Assembly (NCBI GenBank): GCA_030830565.1
Contig: JAURMR010000041.1
Coordinates: 62,001 to 126,000, forward strand
Reading direction: 5' to 3'
DNA from: Acidimicrobiales bacterium
GTDB taxonomy: Bacteria; Actinomycetota; Acidimicrobiia; Acidimicrobiales; Acidimicrobilacustridaceae
DNA length: 64,000 nucleotides
Shown here: in pieces, positions 33,972 through 42,822 of the stretch
Layout of the letters: every line of letters begins with the position of its first letter
How positions within the stretch are numbered: position 1 is the stretch's first letter
Notes under the pieces: generated by a model
Databases searched by the model: none
Told to the model about the DNA's origin: nothing
The model's input: only the letters and a program-made list of their open reading frames with translations
Translations under genes and position numbers: made by a program

Positions 33972-34975
33972 GGACCGACCGTATCGCTCCAGAGTTGATG
34001 AGGGGTCCGATTTCGGAGCCCGGTGAATGGAAGTGCGACGGTCGCGCCCGGCGTGCGTGCAGCGGCGTAGGCAGCACTAATCACTTCGAGTACGCGCCGG
34101 CCAAAGCGAGCGTCGATCGGCGAAGGCGCTCCATTCACAACATCTCGAAGCGTGAGCATCTGGTCGATGTAACCGAGTTGCTCAATGTGCGGGTCTGTAT
34201 CTCGAGTGAGTGCAGGGAGGACCACTGGCTCGCCGTTGAGTTCGATACCGGGCTGTGGAACCAGTTCCGTTCGAACAACACCCGTGTCGCTGGAGACTTG
34301 GAGATCCCAAATGGCATCGGGATTTGTCCAGTTGGTTTCAATGCGGGCGCGCAAGCCGGACGCGAAATCGATAAACACTTCGGCGGTGTCGTCGACCTCG
34401 CTATCGGCTGCATGCTCCAATGTCGCGTGAACGCCAATGGCAGGATCGGAACCAGCAAGCAACAGCGCAAGGGCGATTGCATGTGACCCGAGATCGAAAA
34501 GAACCCCGCCGCCGCGTGCCGGGTCGAGGAACGCTCCCCAGGTAGGACGCGGTGAGAGTTGCCTGATCTCGATGAACCGGGGAGCACCGATCTGCGCCAC
34601 GAGCTGGTTAGCCGCCACAACAAGAGGTGAGAAGGCCAGGTTCTCTGCATAGAGCACCTGTCCGCCAGCCTCGACCAGTCGATCGGCCTCTTCAAGTGTT
34701 GCGGCCAATGGCTTCTCCACCATGACGACTGCGCCAGCCCGCAACGCATGCAGGGTGTCGGCGGCATGGCGATCGGGGGGCGTGCACACCACGACTGCAT
34801 CAGCACCGGCGGGCAATGCGTCGTAGGTGACGGATTCAGCGCCAACCTGACTCGCCCGCTCGGCAGATCGCTCGGGAGTCCGGGAGGCGACGGCGCAGAT
34901 TTTCGTTTCGGTTGCAGCCGCAGCGATGGCGTGGACAACGGAGATAGTGCCGGCTCCAGCGAAGGCGAGTTTCAC
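33968..34975 (-). CDS. Gfo/Idh/MocA family oxidoreductase
   Basis: 335-residue NAD(P)-dependent sugar/inositol-type oxidoreductase. The N-terminal Rossmann fold begins KLAFAGAGTISVVHA, with VVVCTPPDRHAAD near 60-72 and the diagnostic EKP (VEKPLAAT, near 85-92; Lys is catalytic in the family). GGGVLFDLGSHAIALALLL near 155-173 carries the conserved Asp and His. The GTG start is supported by TACCGT 7 nt upstream on the minus strand. It is divergent from the fused CoA-transferase and coupled to the sulfotransferase. It could produce a hydroxyl that is then sulfated, which is only a guess. Confidence 0.85.
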   Translation of the reverse strand: MKLAFAGAGTISVVHAIAAAATETKICAVASRTPERSAERASQVGAESVTYDALPAGADAVVVCTPPDRHAADTLHALRAGAVVMVEKPLAATLEEADRLVEAGGQVLYAENLAFSPLVVAANQLVAQIGAPRFIEIRQLSPRPTWGAFLDPARGGGVLFDLGSHAIALALLLAGSDPAIGVHATLEHAADSEVDDTAEVFIDFASGLRARIETNWTNPDAIWDLQVSSDTGVVRTELVPQPGIELNGEPVVLPALTRDTDPHIEQLGYIDQMLTLRDVVNGAPSPIDARFGRRVLEVISAAYAAARTPGATVALPFTGLRNRTPHQLWSDTVGP

Positions 34976-34982
34976 CTGATCG

Positions 34983-34988
34983 ACGGTA
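34983..34988 (-). promoter_or_regulatory. Putative -10 box for leaderless Gfo/Idh-sulfotransferase operon
   Basis: On the minus strand TACCGT lies exactly 7 nt before GTG 34975. The same hexamer serves the divergent gene at 35010. Confidence 0.45.
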
Positions 34989-35009
34989 ACGCAGGCCCGA
35001 GACGCGAAC

Positions 35010-35015
35010 TACCGT
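35010..35015 (+). promoter_or_regulatory. Putative -10 box for CoA-transferase operon
   Basis: TACCGT ends 8 nt before ATG 35024. GGAG between them is only 3 nt from the ATG, too close for a good Shine-Dalgarno. Confidence 0.4.
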
Positions 35016-35023
35016 CGGAGTCC

Positions 35024-37378
35024 ATGGGGACCACCGGGGAACTTCGAGACGTCGTCGTCGTCGATCTGTCAACGAATCTGAGCGGGGCCTACTGCGCCAA
35101 GTTGTTCGCCGACTCCGGCGCGACAGTGACTCGAGTGGAGTCCCCTGAAGGCGATCCTCAGCGACATGCGCAGTGGTCGGGTGTACCAACCCAAGGCGAT
35201 GCTCCGCTCTTTCGCTATCTCCGACATGGGCAACGATCAGTCACTGCGGTCGAAGGTGATCCCATCATCGAAGACCTGTGTGCGGCTTCCGATCTCGTCA
35301 TTGTTTCGGGGCCACCGCCCGGAGCGTGGCCTGGAACCGTGGTCCTTGTCGCGACGCCCTATGGGCTTGAGGGTCCCTTCGCTGATCGGCCGGCAACAGA
35401 ATTCACACTTCAAGCCGATAGCGGCGCGGTGGCGATCCGAGGCGTTCGTGAATTCCCACCGATTCAGATGGGTGGACGCATTGTCGAATGGGTAGGCGGC
35501 GCGTACGGCGCGGTCGCTTCTCTTGCTGCGGTGCGCCGGGCACGTGAAAGTGGAGTTGGAGAATTAATCGACCTTTCGGTCTTCGAAGTCGCCAATATCA
35601 CTGCGACCAATTACTCCGATCTTTTCAATTCACTTGCTGGCCGTCCTGAGCCGGATCCAACTGTTCCGCCGCGCAACGTCGAGATTCCGTCGATCGAACC
35701 CACGCTCGATGGCTGGGTCGGGTTCAACACCAACACTCGCGATCAGTGGGAATCGTTCTGCATCCTTATTGAGCGACCTGACCTTCTTGAAACGGCGGAG
35801 TTCGCTGCTCTGGCCACGCGAAATGCCCGAGCCGATGAGTGGAACGCGATGGTGCGCGAATTCACCACGAAGCACACCACCGCAGAGATCGTTGAAGCAG
35901 CTGCTGCTCTTCGGATTCCGGTCGCACCTGTTGCTGATGGAAAGATCCTCCTCGAATTGGATCACCCTCAAGAGCGCGGCGTCTTCCTTCGTGATCCGCT
36001 TGATGAATTCTCGATGCCGCGTCGTCCCTATCTGATCGATGGTGCGATTGGCGAAGCTCCGCAGCTTGCTCCTGCGATTGGTGCAAACAATGGCGACGCG
36101 ATTCCGGTACGAACCGCGCGACCAGAAGCAGCTCCCAGCACTCCAGATCTTCCACTCGCTGGAATCATTGTTCTTGACCTCACCGCATGGTGGGCGGGTC
36201 CTTCGGCTGCAGGAATTCTCGCCACCCTTGGGGCCGAGGTCATCCATGTCGAATCCACACGACGCATCGATGGGATGCGCACTGCTGGAGGAATGTTCTA
36301 CAGCCGTCCACAGTGGTGGGAATACAGCGCATTCTTCTTGTCGGCCAATACAAACAAGTTCGACGTCACGCTTGATCTCGATCGCCCCGAAGGGCGTGCG
36401 CTTGCTCTTGAACTGGCGGCGAAGGCCGACATCGTCATTGAGAACTTCACTCCTCGGGTCGTTGAAGCGTTCGATCTTGATTGGGACGTCATTAAGGATG
36501 TGAACCCGCGCGCTGTCATGGTGCGTATGCCCGCCTTCGGCCTTGATGGGCCATGGCGCGACCGCCCCGGCTTTGCTCAGACGATGGAACAGATCACCGG
36601 TTTGGCCTGGATGACTGGTCATCCCGACGATCAGCCGCGTATCCAGCGCGGACCATGTGATCCCAACGGTGGATTGCACGCAGCGTTTGGTGCGCTCGTA
36701 GGTCTGCAGCATCGCGATCGCACTGGCGAAGGTTGTTTGATCGAAGCGCCGATGTTTGAAGCGGCGATCAACGTTGCTGCCGAACCGGTCATCGAATGGT
36801 CGGCACACCAACTTCGAGTCGAACGCGAAGGCAACCGCAGCCCCTATGCGGCTCCACAGAATCTCTATGCATGCGAAGGCTTCGAGCACTGGCTGGCCGT
36901 TTCATGTGCAACGGACGATCAGTGGAAAGCCCTCGCTGTTGTGATTGGCCATCCCGAATTGGCTGATGACCCATCGCTGGCAACGCTTGCGGACCGACGT
37001 CGTGAGCACGATCGTCTCGATGCGCTCATTGGCGACTGGGCAGCGAGCCGGCAGTTGGACGATGCAGTTGCGGCGCTCATCGCCGCTGGCGTTCCGGCAG
37101 CTGAGACTCGCGATAACCGTCGCTCGTCAGGGCACCCGCAAAACGAGTTCCGCCACTATTGCGAGGACGTTGTCCACCCAGTTGTCGGCACGCATCCAAC
37201 TCCCACACTCCCGTTCCGCTACGCGAGTGTTCCCCTTTGGGTTCGCATGCCGGCTCCCACGCTCGGTGAGCACAACAAGGAGATCCTTGGCGGAATGCTT
37301 GGCCATTCCGATGAAGAACTTGCCGAACTTGAAGAAAAAGGCATCATTGGTGACTGGCCAATGGGCATCGAACGCTAA
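35024..37378 (+). CDS. Fused family III CoA-transferase (second copy)
   Basis: 784-residue double CaiB/BaiF protein. The first half starts RDVVVVDLSTNLSGAYCAKL (about 8-27), the second LPLAGIIVLDLTAWWAGPSA (about 374). In the first half the place where the catalytic Asp is expected reads GGRIVEWVGG, with Glu/Trp instead; the second half has CDPNGG with an Asp near it. This suggests unequal halves, but my alignment is by eye. The frame is open upstream to 34748, yet that part is antisense to the Gfo/Idh gene. The amidohydrolase and enoyl-CoA hydratase follow on the same strand, consistent with degradation of a CoA-activated acid. Confidence 0.86.
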   Translation: MGTTGELRDVVVVDLSTNLSGAYCAKLFADSGATVTRVESPEGDPQRHAQWSGVPTQGDAPLFRYLRHGQRSVTAVEGDPIIEDLCAASDLVIVSGPPPGAWPGTVVLVATPYGLEGPFADRPATEFTLQADSGAVAIRGVREFPPIQMGGRIVEWVGGAYGAVASLAAVRRARESGVGELIDLSVFEVANITATNYSDLFNSLAGRPEPDPTVPPRNVEIPSIEPTLDGWVGFNTNTRDQWESFCILIERPDLLETAEFAALATRNARADEWNAMVREFTTKHTTAEIVEAAAALRIPVAPVADGKILLELDHPQERGVFLRDPLDEFSMPRRPYLIDGAIGEAPQLAPAIGANNGDAIPVRTARPEAAPSTPDLPLAGIIVLDLTAWWAGPSAAGILATLGAEVIHVESTRRIDGMRTAGGMFYSRPQWWEYSAFFLSANTNKFDVTLDLDRPEGRALALELAAKADIVIENFTPRVVEAFDLDWDVIKDVNPRAVMVRMPAFGLDGPWRDRPGFAQTMEQITGLAWMTGHPDDQPRIQRGPCDPNGGLHAAFGALVGLQHRDRTGEGCLIEAPMFEAAINVAAEPVIEWSAHQLRVEREGNRSPYAAPQNLYACEGFEHWLAVSCATDDQWKALAVVIGHPELADDPSLATLADRRREHDRLDALIGDWAASRQLDDAVAALIAAGVPAAETRDNRRSSGHPQNEFRHYCEDVVHPVVGTHPTPTLPFRYASVPLWVRMPAPTLGEHNKEILGGMLGHSDEELAELEEKGIIGDWPMGIER

Positions 37379-37416
37379 GCATTACCTACTGGAAATCTTC
37401 TGAGGAGAATCCGACC

Positions 37417-38580
37417 ATGACTGATCTTTTCGACAGCTATAAGGTGATCGATGTCGACACGCATCTCACCGAGCCACCGGATACTTGGACGCGTTCGTTC
37501 CCAGCTTCGCTTCACGACAAGGTCCCGCATATCGAACGTGTCGATGGTGTTGATCAGTGGATGGTCAGCGGCGAACGAATCGGTGCGCCGGGCTACTACT
37601 CCATGGCCGGTTTCGACGGCATCATGCCGATCAGCACGCCGAAGACCTTTGAGGACATCAATCCTGCGATGTTCGATGCAAAGGCTCGACTCGCATTCCT
37701 TGATGAAGAAGGTGTCGACGCGCAAATCCTCTATCCCAATGTCGGCGGCTTTGGGAACGGCTACTTCCTTCGCCTCGGTGATCGTGAACTGGTTGCACAG
37801 TGCGTTCGTGCCTACAACGACTTCCTCACCGACTGGTGCAGTGCTGATCCGGCGCGACTCATTCCGATTGCTGCGGTTCCGTTCTGGGACCTTGACCTCG
37901 CAATCGACGAGATTGGGCGTTGCCTCGACATGGGGCATAAGGCCATCAACTTCTGTAACCAGCCGCAGGATTACGGGCAGCCGCCTTTGGCGAGCAAGCA
38001 CTGGGATCCGATCTGGAAGACCGTCCAGGACGCCGGAGTTCCTGTCAGTTTCCATGTCGGCGGCGGCTCGATGGGCACACAGTTCGAAGACACCGCTGGT
38101 ATGGGCTGGATGACGAACTTTGCGAAGGTCTCCTCAATGATCTTCATGGACAACATGCGCTGCATGGCCGATCTCATTTTCGGCGGCATGTGCCATCGAT
38201 TCCCAGAGTTGAAGTTCGTTTCGGTGGAATCGGGAGTCGGTTGGCTACCGGGTGCACTCGAAACCTTTGACTGGCAGTGGAACAACGGTGGCGTTCGCGA
38301 TGAACACCCTGAATACGAACTCAAGCCAAGCGAGTATTTCCGTCGTCAACTCTACGGTTGCTTCTGGTTTGAGCAGAAGTCGGCACTCGCCGCGATTGAT
38401 GTTCTTCCTGACAACATCATGTTCGAAACCGATTATCCGCATCCCACCTGTATGCACCCAGGACCGCGCACCGCAGCGACACGCCCTCGTGAATACGCAC
38501 AAGAACTCCTTGGCGGACTTCCCGAAGATGTCATCCGCAAGGTGCTCTACGAGACTGCAGCGAAGGTTTACGGCATCTAA
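37417..38580 (+). CDS. Amidohydrolase 2 family metal-dependent hydrolase
   Basis: 387-residue TIM-barrel hydrolase of the amidohydrolase-2 (ACMSD-like) group. The N-terminal metal motif reads VIDVDTHLTEP, with Asp in place of the first His of the usual D-x-H-x-H, as in many actinobacterial members. VSFHVGGGS supplies a strand-end His near 210, KFVSVESGVGW follows, and MFETDYPHP near 340 holds the C-terminal metal Asp. Such enzymes decarboxylate or hydrolyse ring-cleavage and beta-keto intermediates. GAGGAG 9 nt before the ATG is a strong Shine-Dalgarno. The next gene overlaps by one base (TAATG). Confidence 0.85.
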   Translation: MTDLFDSYKVIDVDTHLTEPPDTWTRSFPASLHDKVPHIERVDGVDQWMVSGERIGAPGYYSMAGFDGIMPISTPKTFEDINPAMFDAKARLAFLDEEGVDAQILYPNVGGFGNGYFLRLGDRELVAQCVRAYNDFLTDWCSADPARLIPIAAVPFWDLDLAIDEIGRCLDMGHKAINFCNQPQDYGQPPLASKHWDPIWKTVQDAGVPVSFHVGGGSMGTQFEDTAGMGWMTNFAKVSSMIFMDNMRCMADLIFGGMCHRFPELKFVSVESGVGWLPGALETFDWQWNNGGVRDEHPEYELKPSEYFRRQLYGCFWFEQKSALAAIDVLPDNIMFETDYPHPTCMHPGPRTAATRPREYAQELLGGLPEDVIRKVLYETAAKVYGI

Positions 38581-39362
38581 TGACTGCGTCGGTCGTCGCT
38601 CCGGACTTTGGCTCAGCATTCATCGTTTCTGAGTTGCGCGGCCGCACGCTTCATTTACGTATTGATCGCGTCGAACGCCGCAATGCGTTCACGCAGGACA
38701 TGTACCGCGCGCTGAAGCGGGCTGCGATTTGGGCCGACGGACAATCGGAATTGGACTCGGTGTGTCTTACCGGCACAGACAAATGGTTTGCCGCTGGCGG
38801 CGATATGGCGGGGAAGTCAGAAGATCCTGAGGGTCTAGCCAACGAGTGGGACGCCACGGATAATTTCCCGTTTCGCCACATCGAACGGTGTCGCAAGATT
38901 TGGGTGGCGCGTATCAATGGTCTGTGTCATGCCGGCGGTCTTGATCTTGCGTTGCATTGTGATGTTGTGATCGCTTCGGCCGACGCGCGGTTCCGCATCC
39001 CTGAGTTGCTCCGGGGGATCCCTGACCCATTTATGTCCGCTCGAATCGCCGAAGCAATTGGAATCGCGAAGGCGCGGTATCTCTTCTTCACCGCAGCAGA
39101 GATCTCTGCGACCGAAGCCGATGCAATGGGACTGATCGGCAAGGTTGTTCCTCACGATCAACTTGAAGCCGAAACAGACTGGGTGCTTGAACAGATTTCA
39201 CTTACGGGGCCCGAGGCCCGAGCCGCCATCAAGCGTGATCTCAATGCCCGTTTACCCATGTCCGACACCGGACTTTTCCACCGAACGATGATGAGTCCGG
39301 AAATGGTTGAGGGAATGCGAGCCTTTGTTGAGAAGCGGCCCGTCGATTGGCCTAGGGCCTGA
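38580..39362 (+). CDS. Enoyl-CoA hydratase/isomerase family protein
   Basis: 260-residue crotonase-fold protein. LHLRIDRVERRNAF is the N-terminal family block, WFAAGGDMAGKSE forms the first half of the oxyanion hole, and INGLCHAGGLDLALHCDVVIA (about 111-131) the second, then FRIPELLRGIPDP. The Glu of PELLRGIPDP may act in catalysis; the second usual Glu (in AGGGxEL) is replaced by Asp in GGLDLAL, so it may be an isomerase or hydrolase rather than a hydratase. It is coupled to the amidohydrolase by a one-base overlap and completes the CoA-transferase operon. Confidence 0.85.
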   Translation: MTASVVAPDFGSAFIVSELRGRTLHLRIDRVERRNAFTQDMYRALKRAAIWADGQSELDSVCLTGTDKWFAAGGDMAGKSEDPEGLANEWDATDNFPFRHIERCRKIWVARINGLCHAGGLDLALHCDVVIASADARFRIPELLRGIPDPFMSARIAEAIGIAKARYLFFTAAEISATEADAMGLIGKVVPHDQLEAETDWVLEQISLTGPEARAAIKRDLNARLPMSDTGLFHRTMMSPEMVEGMRAFVEKRPVDWPRA

Positions 39363-39386
39363 CCAAAGGCGGCCGTCAGGCGCCGG

Positions 39387-39392
39387 TACTGT
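39387..39392 (+). promoter_or_regulatory. Putative -10 box for class A PBP gene
   Basis: TACTGT ends 10 nt before ATG 39403. No Shine-Dalgarno is seen, so the leader would be very short. Confidence 0.3.
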
Positions 39393-39402
39393 GGGGCCTC
39401 GA

Positions 39403-41565
39403 ATGAAGAAGCTGATTCAGTTTGGGGCCGCGATTTTGAGCGGGGGTGTGATCGTCGCTTTGGCGATGGTCGTTCTCATTCCTTCCGTGGCTCGAATCGC
39501 TTCTGCGGTTGAGGGTGGCGATGGCGCCATCGATATCACCGAGTTTCAGGATTACGCCGTCCGGTCGCAGGTCTTCGCCGCCGACGGCTCGCTCATTGCG
39601 ACACTTCACGCAGCTGAAAACCGTGACCCTGTGCCGCTGGCGGCTATGCCCGACACCGTGAAGGATGCAGTGCTTTCGGTTGAAGACGCACAGTTCTACG
39701 AGCACATTGGCATCAACATTCGTGGCCTCGTCCGAGCACTTGTGCAGAACGTGCAGGTTGGCAAAGTTGATCAGGGCGGCTCAACCATCACCCAGCAGTT
39801 GGTGAAGAAGGCGCTGCTTAGCGATGAGCGTGTGCTGAATCGCAAGACGAAGGAAGCAGCCCTTGCAATTCGTCTTGAAGGACAGTTGTCGAAGGATGAA
39901 ATCCTTGAGCTGTACCTCAACACGATTTATTTCGGTAATGGCGCCTATGGCGTTCAGGCAGCGTCGGAAACCTATTGGGGTAAGCCCGTTGCCGAGCTCA
40001 CATGGGCCGATAGCGCGTTGTTGGCGTCAATGATTTCGAATCCTGTCGAGAACGACCCGATCCTTCACCCCAAGAAGGCAAAGGAGGAGCGCAAACTCGC
40101 GCTCGACCGAATGGTTGCCAACGATGTCATTACTCGTGCGCAAGCAACTGAATACGACGCGTTGCCGCTTCCAGTGGGCCGCTGTACTGGCGTCGTGGCG
40201 GGCTTTCGCCCGGCAGACTGCGGCGCTATTGCCCAGCCTCCAGAAGAGAGCTATTTCGTTGAAGAGGTAAAGCAGCAGCTTCTTGCCGACACTCGTCTTG
40301 GTTCGACCTACGAGGAGCGTTACGCGCAGGTCTTCGGTGGTGGCCTTCGGATTCACACCACTCTTGATCCGATTGCGCAGAATGCCGCGCAGGACGCTCA
40401 CGACAATACGTTCCCAGCGAATGTCCGCACAGAAGCGGACTCGAAGGGCATCACGACTGCAATGGTTTCGGTCGAATCGGCGACCGGTGCTGTGCGCGCG
40501 CTGGTTGGTGGGCCTGGGTTTGCTGATTACAAGTACGACATCGCGACACATGAACCTGGCCGTCAGACCGGTTCGACGTTTAAGACCTTCGTACTTCTCG
40601 CTGCGCTTGAACAGGGCGTTTTGCCCGACGATCTTGTTGGTGGCGGCGGTGAGTGGCCCAATCCTGGTAGCACTCCGAATCCGTACGTCATTACTGGTGG
40701 TGGCGGAACGCTCACCGGAGTCACTGCCGCCTCATCAAATGGCGCATTTGTTCGCCTTGGCCAAACGGTTGGACTCGAGAATGTCATGTACACCGCGCAG
40801 CGCCTCGGCGTGAGCAGCCAGTTCGATCCCCGGGCAAAGTCGATGCCGCTCGGCGTGTTCGACGTGACGCCGCTGGAGATGGCATCCGCGTATTCAGCGA
40901 TTCCGAACGGCGGCGTTCGCGAGCCGTCCTATTTCATTGATCGTGTCGAAGATCGAACGGGCAAAGTGCTGATTCAGCACCAGTCGAACCCGACGCGTGG
41001 AGTGAGCTGGCAAAGCGCTTGTTTGGCAACGCAGATTCTCGCCAACAACGTGCAAAATGGCACTGGTACGAACGCTCGGTTGAATGGTCAGTCGTCGGCA
41101 GGCAAGACCGGCACCACCGAAAGCAACTCAAACACGTGGTTTGTCGGATTCACGCCTCAACTGACGACTGCAGTTTGGATGGGCATCCCGGCAGAAGGCA
41201 CGAAGCCGATGGGCAACCTCGGTGGTCGTGAACAGTTCGGTGGTTTGTGGCCAGCCACGATCTGGCATAACTACAACCAGGCCTATGTCGACCAAACAAA
41301 CCAAAAGCGGGTCGAATTCGCAACCTGCGCTGCTCCGACCCGTGCGGGTAAGCCCGCTTCGGGTGCAAGCGACCCCTACGGCATCCTGAACGGCGCCGAG
41401 CCAACAGTCGTTGAATCGACCACTACATCGTCAACGGTGCGAACCACTTCGACGACTCGGCCGAATACGAGCACGACAAGGTCAACGGCAACGACCTCCT
41501 CGACCACAACAACGACGAGACGGCCGACCACCACAACTACAACGGCACCACCGAGCCCGAACTGA
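39403..41565 (+). CDS. Class A penicillin-binding protein (transglycosylase/transpeptidase)
   Basis: 720-residue bifunctional peptidoglycan synthase. One N-terminal helix (about 7-28) anchors it. The GT51 domain has VEDAQFYEHIG with catalytic Glu94, GGSTITQQLVKK (125-136) and YFGNGAYG. The transpeptidase domain has S391-x-x-K394 (GSTFK), S444-x-N446 and K568-T-G570. The C-terminal 55 residues are a Thr/Ser/Arg/Pro-rich tail, probably a cell-wall-spanning disordered segment. The frame is open upstream to 39307 but overlaps the hydratase; ATG 39403 starts the anchor. Length and order match actinobacterial PonA-type enzymes. Confidence 0.94.
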   Translation: MKKLIQFGAAILSGGVIVALAMVVLIPSVARIASAVEGGDGAIDITEFQDYAVRSQVFAADGSLIATLHAAENRDPVPLAAMPDTVKDAVLSVEDAQFYEHIGINIRGLVRALVQNVQVGKVDQGGSTITQQLVKKALLSDERVLNRKTKEAALAIRLEGQLSKDEILELYLNTIYFGNGAYGVQAASETYWGKPVAELTWADSALLASMISNPVENDPILHPKKAKEERKLALDRMVANDVITRAQATEYDALPLPVGRCTGVVAGFRPADCGAIAQPPEESYFVEEVKQQLLADTRLGSTYEERYAQVFGGGLRIHTTLDPIAQNAAQDAHDNTFPANVRTEADSKGITTAMVSVESATGAVRALVGGPGFADYKYDIATHEPGRQTGSTFKTFVLLAALEQGVLPDDLVGGGGEWPNPGSTPNPYVITGGGGTLTGVTAASSNGAFVRLGQTVGLENVMYTAQRLGVSSQFDPRAKSMPLGVFDVTPLEMASAYSAIPNGGVREPSYFIDRVEDRTGKVLIQHQSNPTRGVSWQSACLATQILANNVQNGTGTNARLNGQSSAGKTGTTESNSNTWFVGFTPQLTTAVWMGIPAEGTKPMGNLGGREQFGGLWPATIWHNYNQAYVDQTNQKRVEFATCAAPTRAGKPASGASDPYGILNGAEPTVVESTTTSSTVRTTSTTRPNTSTTRSTATTSSTTTTTRRPTTTTTTAPPSPN

Positions 41566-41606
41566 TCGATGCGACAGCGGGGGCATTCACGCGTAAGGCT
41601 GTCCCC

Positions 41607-42320
41607 ATGACAGATCTCGAGCGGCTCCTCGACCTTCAGGCCAACGACACCGCCGCTGATCAACTGCGGCACCGTCGCAAGTCGCTACCCGAGCATGCGG
41701 CGTTAGTCGAGCTTGATCGTAAGGAACGTGCCGTTCGCGCCGAAGTTGCTGAACCGCAGGCGGAGCGAGACGGCTTGGCCCGAGATCAAAAGCGCCTCGA
41801 AGACGAGATCGCAACGGTCGAAGGCAAAGCGGCACACGTCGAGAAGCAGCTCTACGACGGTTCGATGACCTCTCCGAAAGAAGCACAGGGTCTGCAGGCT
41901 GACCTTGAGTCTCTGAAGCGCCGCCAAGGAACGCTGGAAGACGAAGTCATTGACCTTATGGAGCGCATCGAACCGCTCGATGAACAACTTGCCGCCTCGG
42001 TCGTGTCGCTTGCTGGGATCGATGTCGAGCGGGAACAGGTGAAGGCGTCACTTGCGGCATCGGAAGTGGCTATTGATGGCGAAATCGCTCAAAATGCTGC
42101 GGCTCGGGAAGCGCTTGTTGATGCAGTGCCGGCAAGGTTGATCGCTGAATACGAGCGCATCCGCGGCGGTGAAGGCGGCATTGGTGTCGCCCGATTGCAG
42201 GGCGCAACCTGCCTTGGTTGTCACATTTCGCTGGCTGCTGCAGAGGTCGATGTTATGAAGCGCCTTCCCGCAGACGAACTTGCCTATTGCCCTGATTGCG
42301 GGAGATTGCTCGTCCGATGA
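41607..42320 (+). CDS. Coiled-coil zinc-ribbon protein (CdsZ/CT398-like)
   Basis: 237-residue protein made of a long coiled-coil hairpin (about 1-165, rich in Glu, Lys, Leu and Ala) and a C-terminal zinc ribbon (zf-RING_7): ATCLGCHISL then AYCPDCGRLL (about 199-233). The family is widespread; in mycobacteria the homologue lies beside a gene encoding RNase HI fused to a histidine phosphatase. Here a histidine phosphatase is two genes downstream. The molecular role is not established. The stop overlaps the next start (ATGA). TAAGGC lies 7 nt before the ATG but lacks the final T of a -10 box. Confidence 0.88.
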   Translation: MTDLERLLDLQANDTAADQLRHRRKSLPEHAALVELDRKERAVRAEVAEPQAERDGLARDQKRLEDEIATVEGKAAHVEKQLYDGSMTSPKEAQGLQADLESLKRRQGTLEDEVIDLMERIEPLDEQLAASVVSLAGIDVEREQVKASLAASEVAIDGEIAQNAAAREALVDAVPARLIAEYERIRGGEGGIGVARLQGATCLGCHISLAAAEVDVMKRLPADELAYCPDCGRLLVR

Positions 42321-42814
42321 TTCTCTGGTTCGCCGGAGTCAGTTTCATTTTCGTGTGGTGGGTGTTTAAAAGCCCGGCGCTCGATTACCGACTCGTGATG
42401 CTCGGCGCGATTTTGCCCGTAGGCGAAGTGTTTCTCGGAGGCCCACGCGTCTTGCATGCGCTGTTGGCTCCCGTGGCGCTTATGGGCATCTTGATGTTGG
42501 CGACGCAGAAGCGTCGCCTGGTGCGTCGCCGCTGGATAGGTATTCCGATCGGCATGATGATGCATCTCGTGCTCGACGGAATTTGGGCTCGACCACAAGT
42601 TTTCTGGTGGCCATTCTTTGGCCTCGATTTCGGTGAAGGTGGGCTTCCCGAATTCGATCATCCACTTGGGCTCACACTGGTCTTCGAACTCATCGGACTC
42701 GCATGTTTGGTGTGGGCATGGCGAGCGTTCGACTTCGCCAATCCGAAGATTCGTGATCGTTTCTTCCGAACGGGCCAACTCTCTCGTTCGGTGCCACAAC
42801 CACCTACCTGTTAG
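42317..42814 (+). CDS. Small polytopic membrane protein
   Basis: 165-residue membrane protein with about four helices (1-18, 28-46, 52-68 and 118-140). GMMMHLVLDGIWARPQVFWWPFFG near 82-105 contains a His and Asp in the pattern of YdjM/DUF457-like membrane metal hydrolases, but the match is partial. ATG 42317 overlaps the zinc-ribbon gene stop; the phosphatase starts 8 bp after its stop, so the three form one operon. The function is unknown. Confidence 0.7.
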   Translation: MILWFAGVSFIFVWWVFKSPALDYRLVMLGAILPVGEVFLGGPRVLHALLAPVALMGILMLATQKRRLVRRRWIGIPIGMMMHLVLDGIWARPQVFWWPFFGLDFGEGGLPEFDHPLGLTLVFELIGLACLVWAWRAFDFANPKIRDRFFRTGQLSRSVPQPPTC

Positions 42815-42822
42815 GCCTCATC

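Noticed and set aside
35630-36889. 419-codon minus-strand frame opposite the second CoA-transferase
   Set aside because: Antisense shadow produced by codon bias.
41405-41565. ACN-rich repetitive DNA considered as a tandem repeat or CRISPR-like array
   Set aside because: It encodes the Thr/Ser-rich tail of the class A PBP; there are no regular repeat-spacer units.
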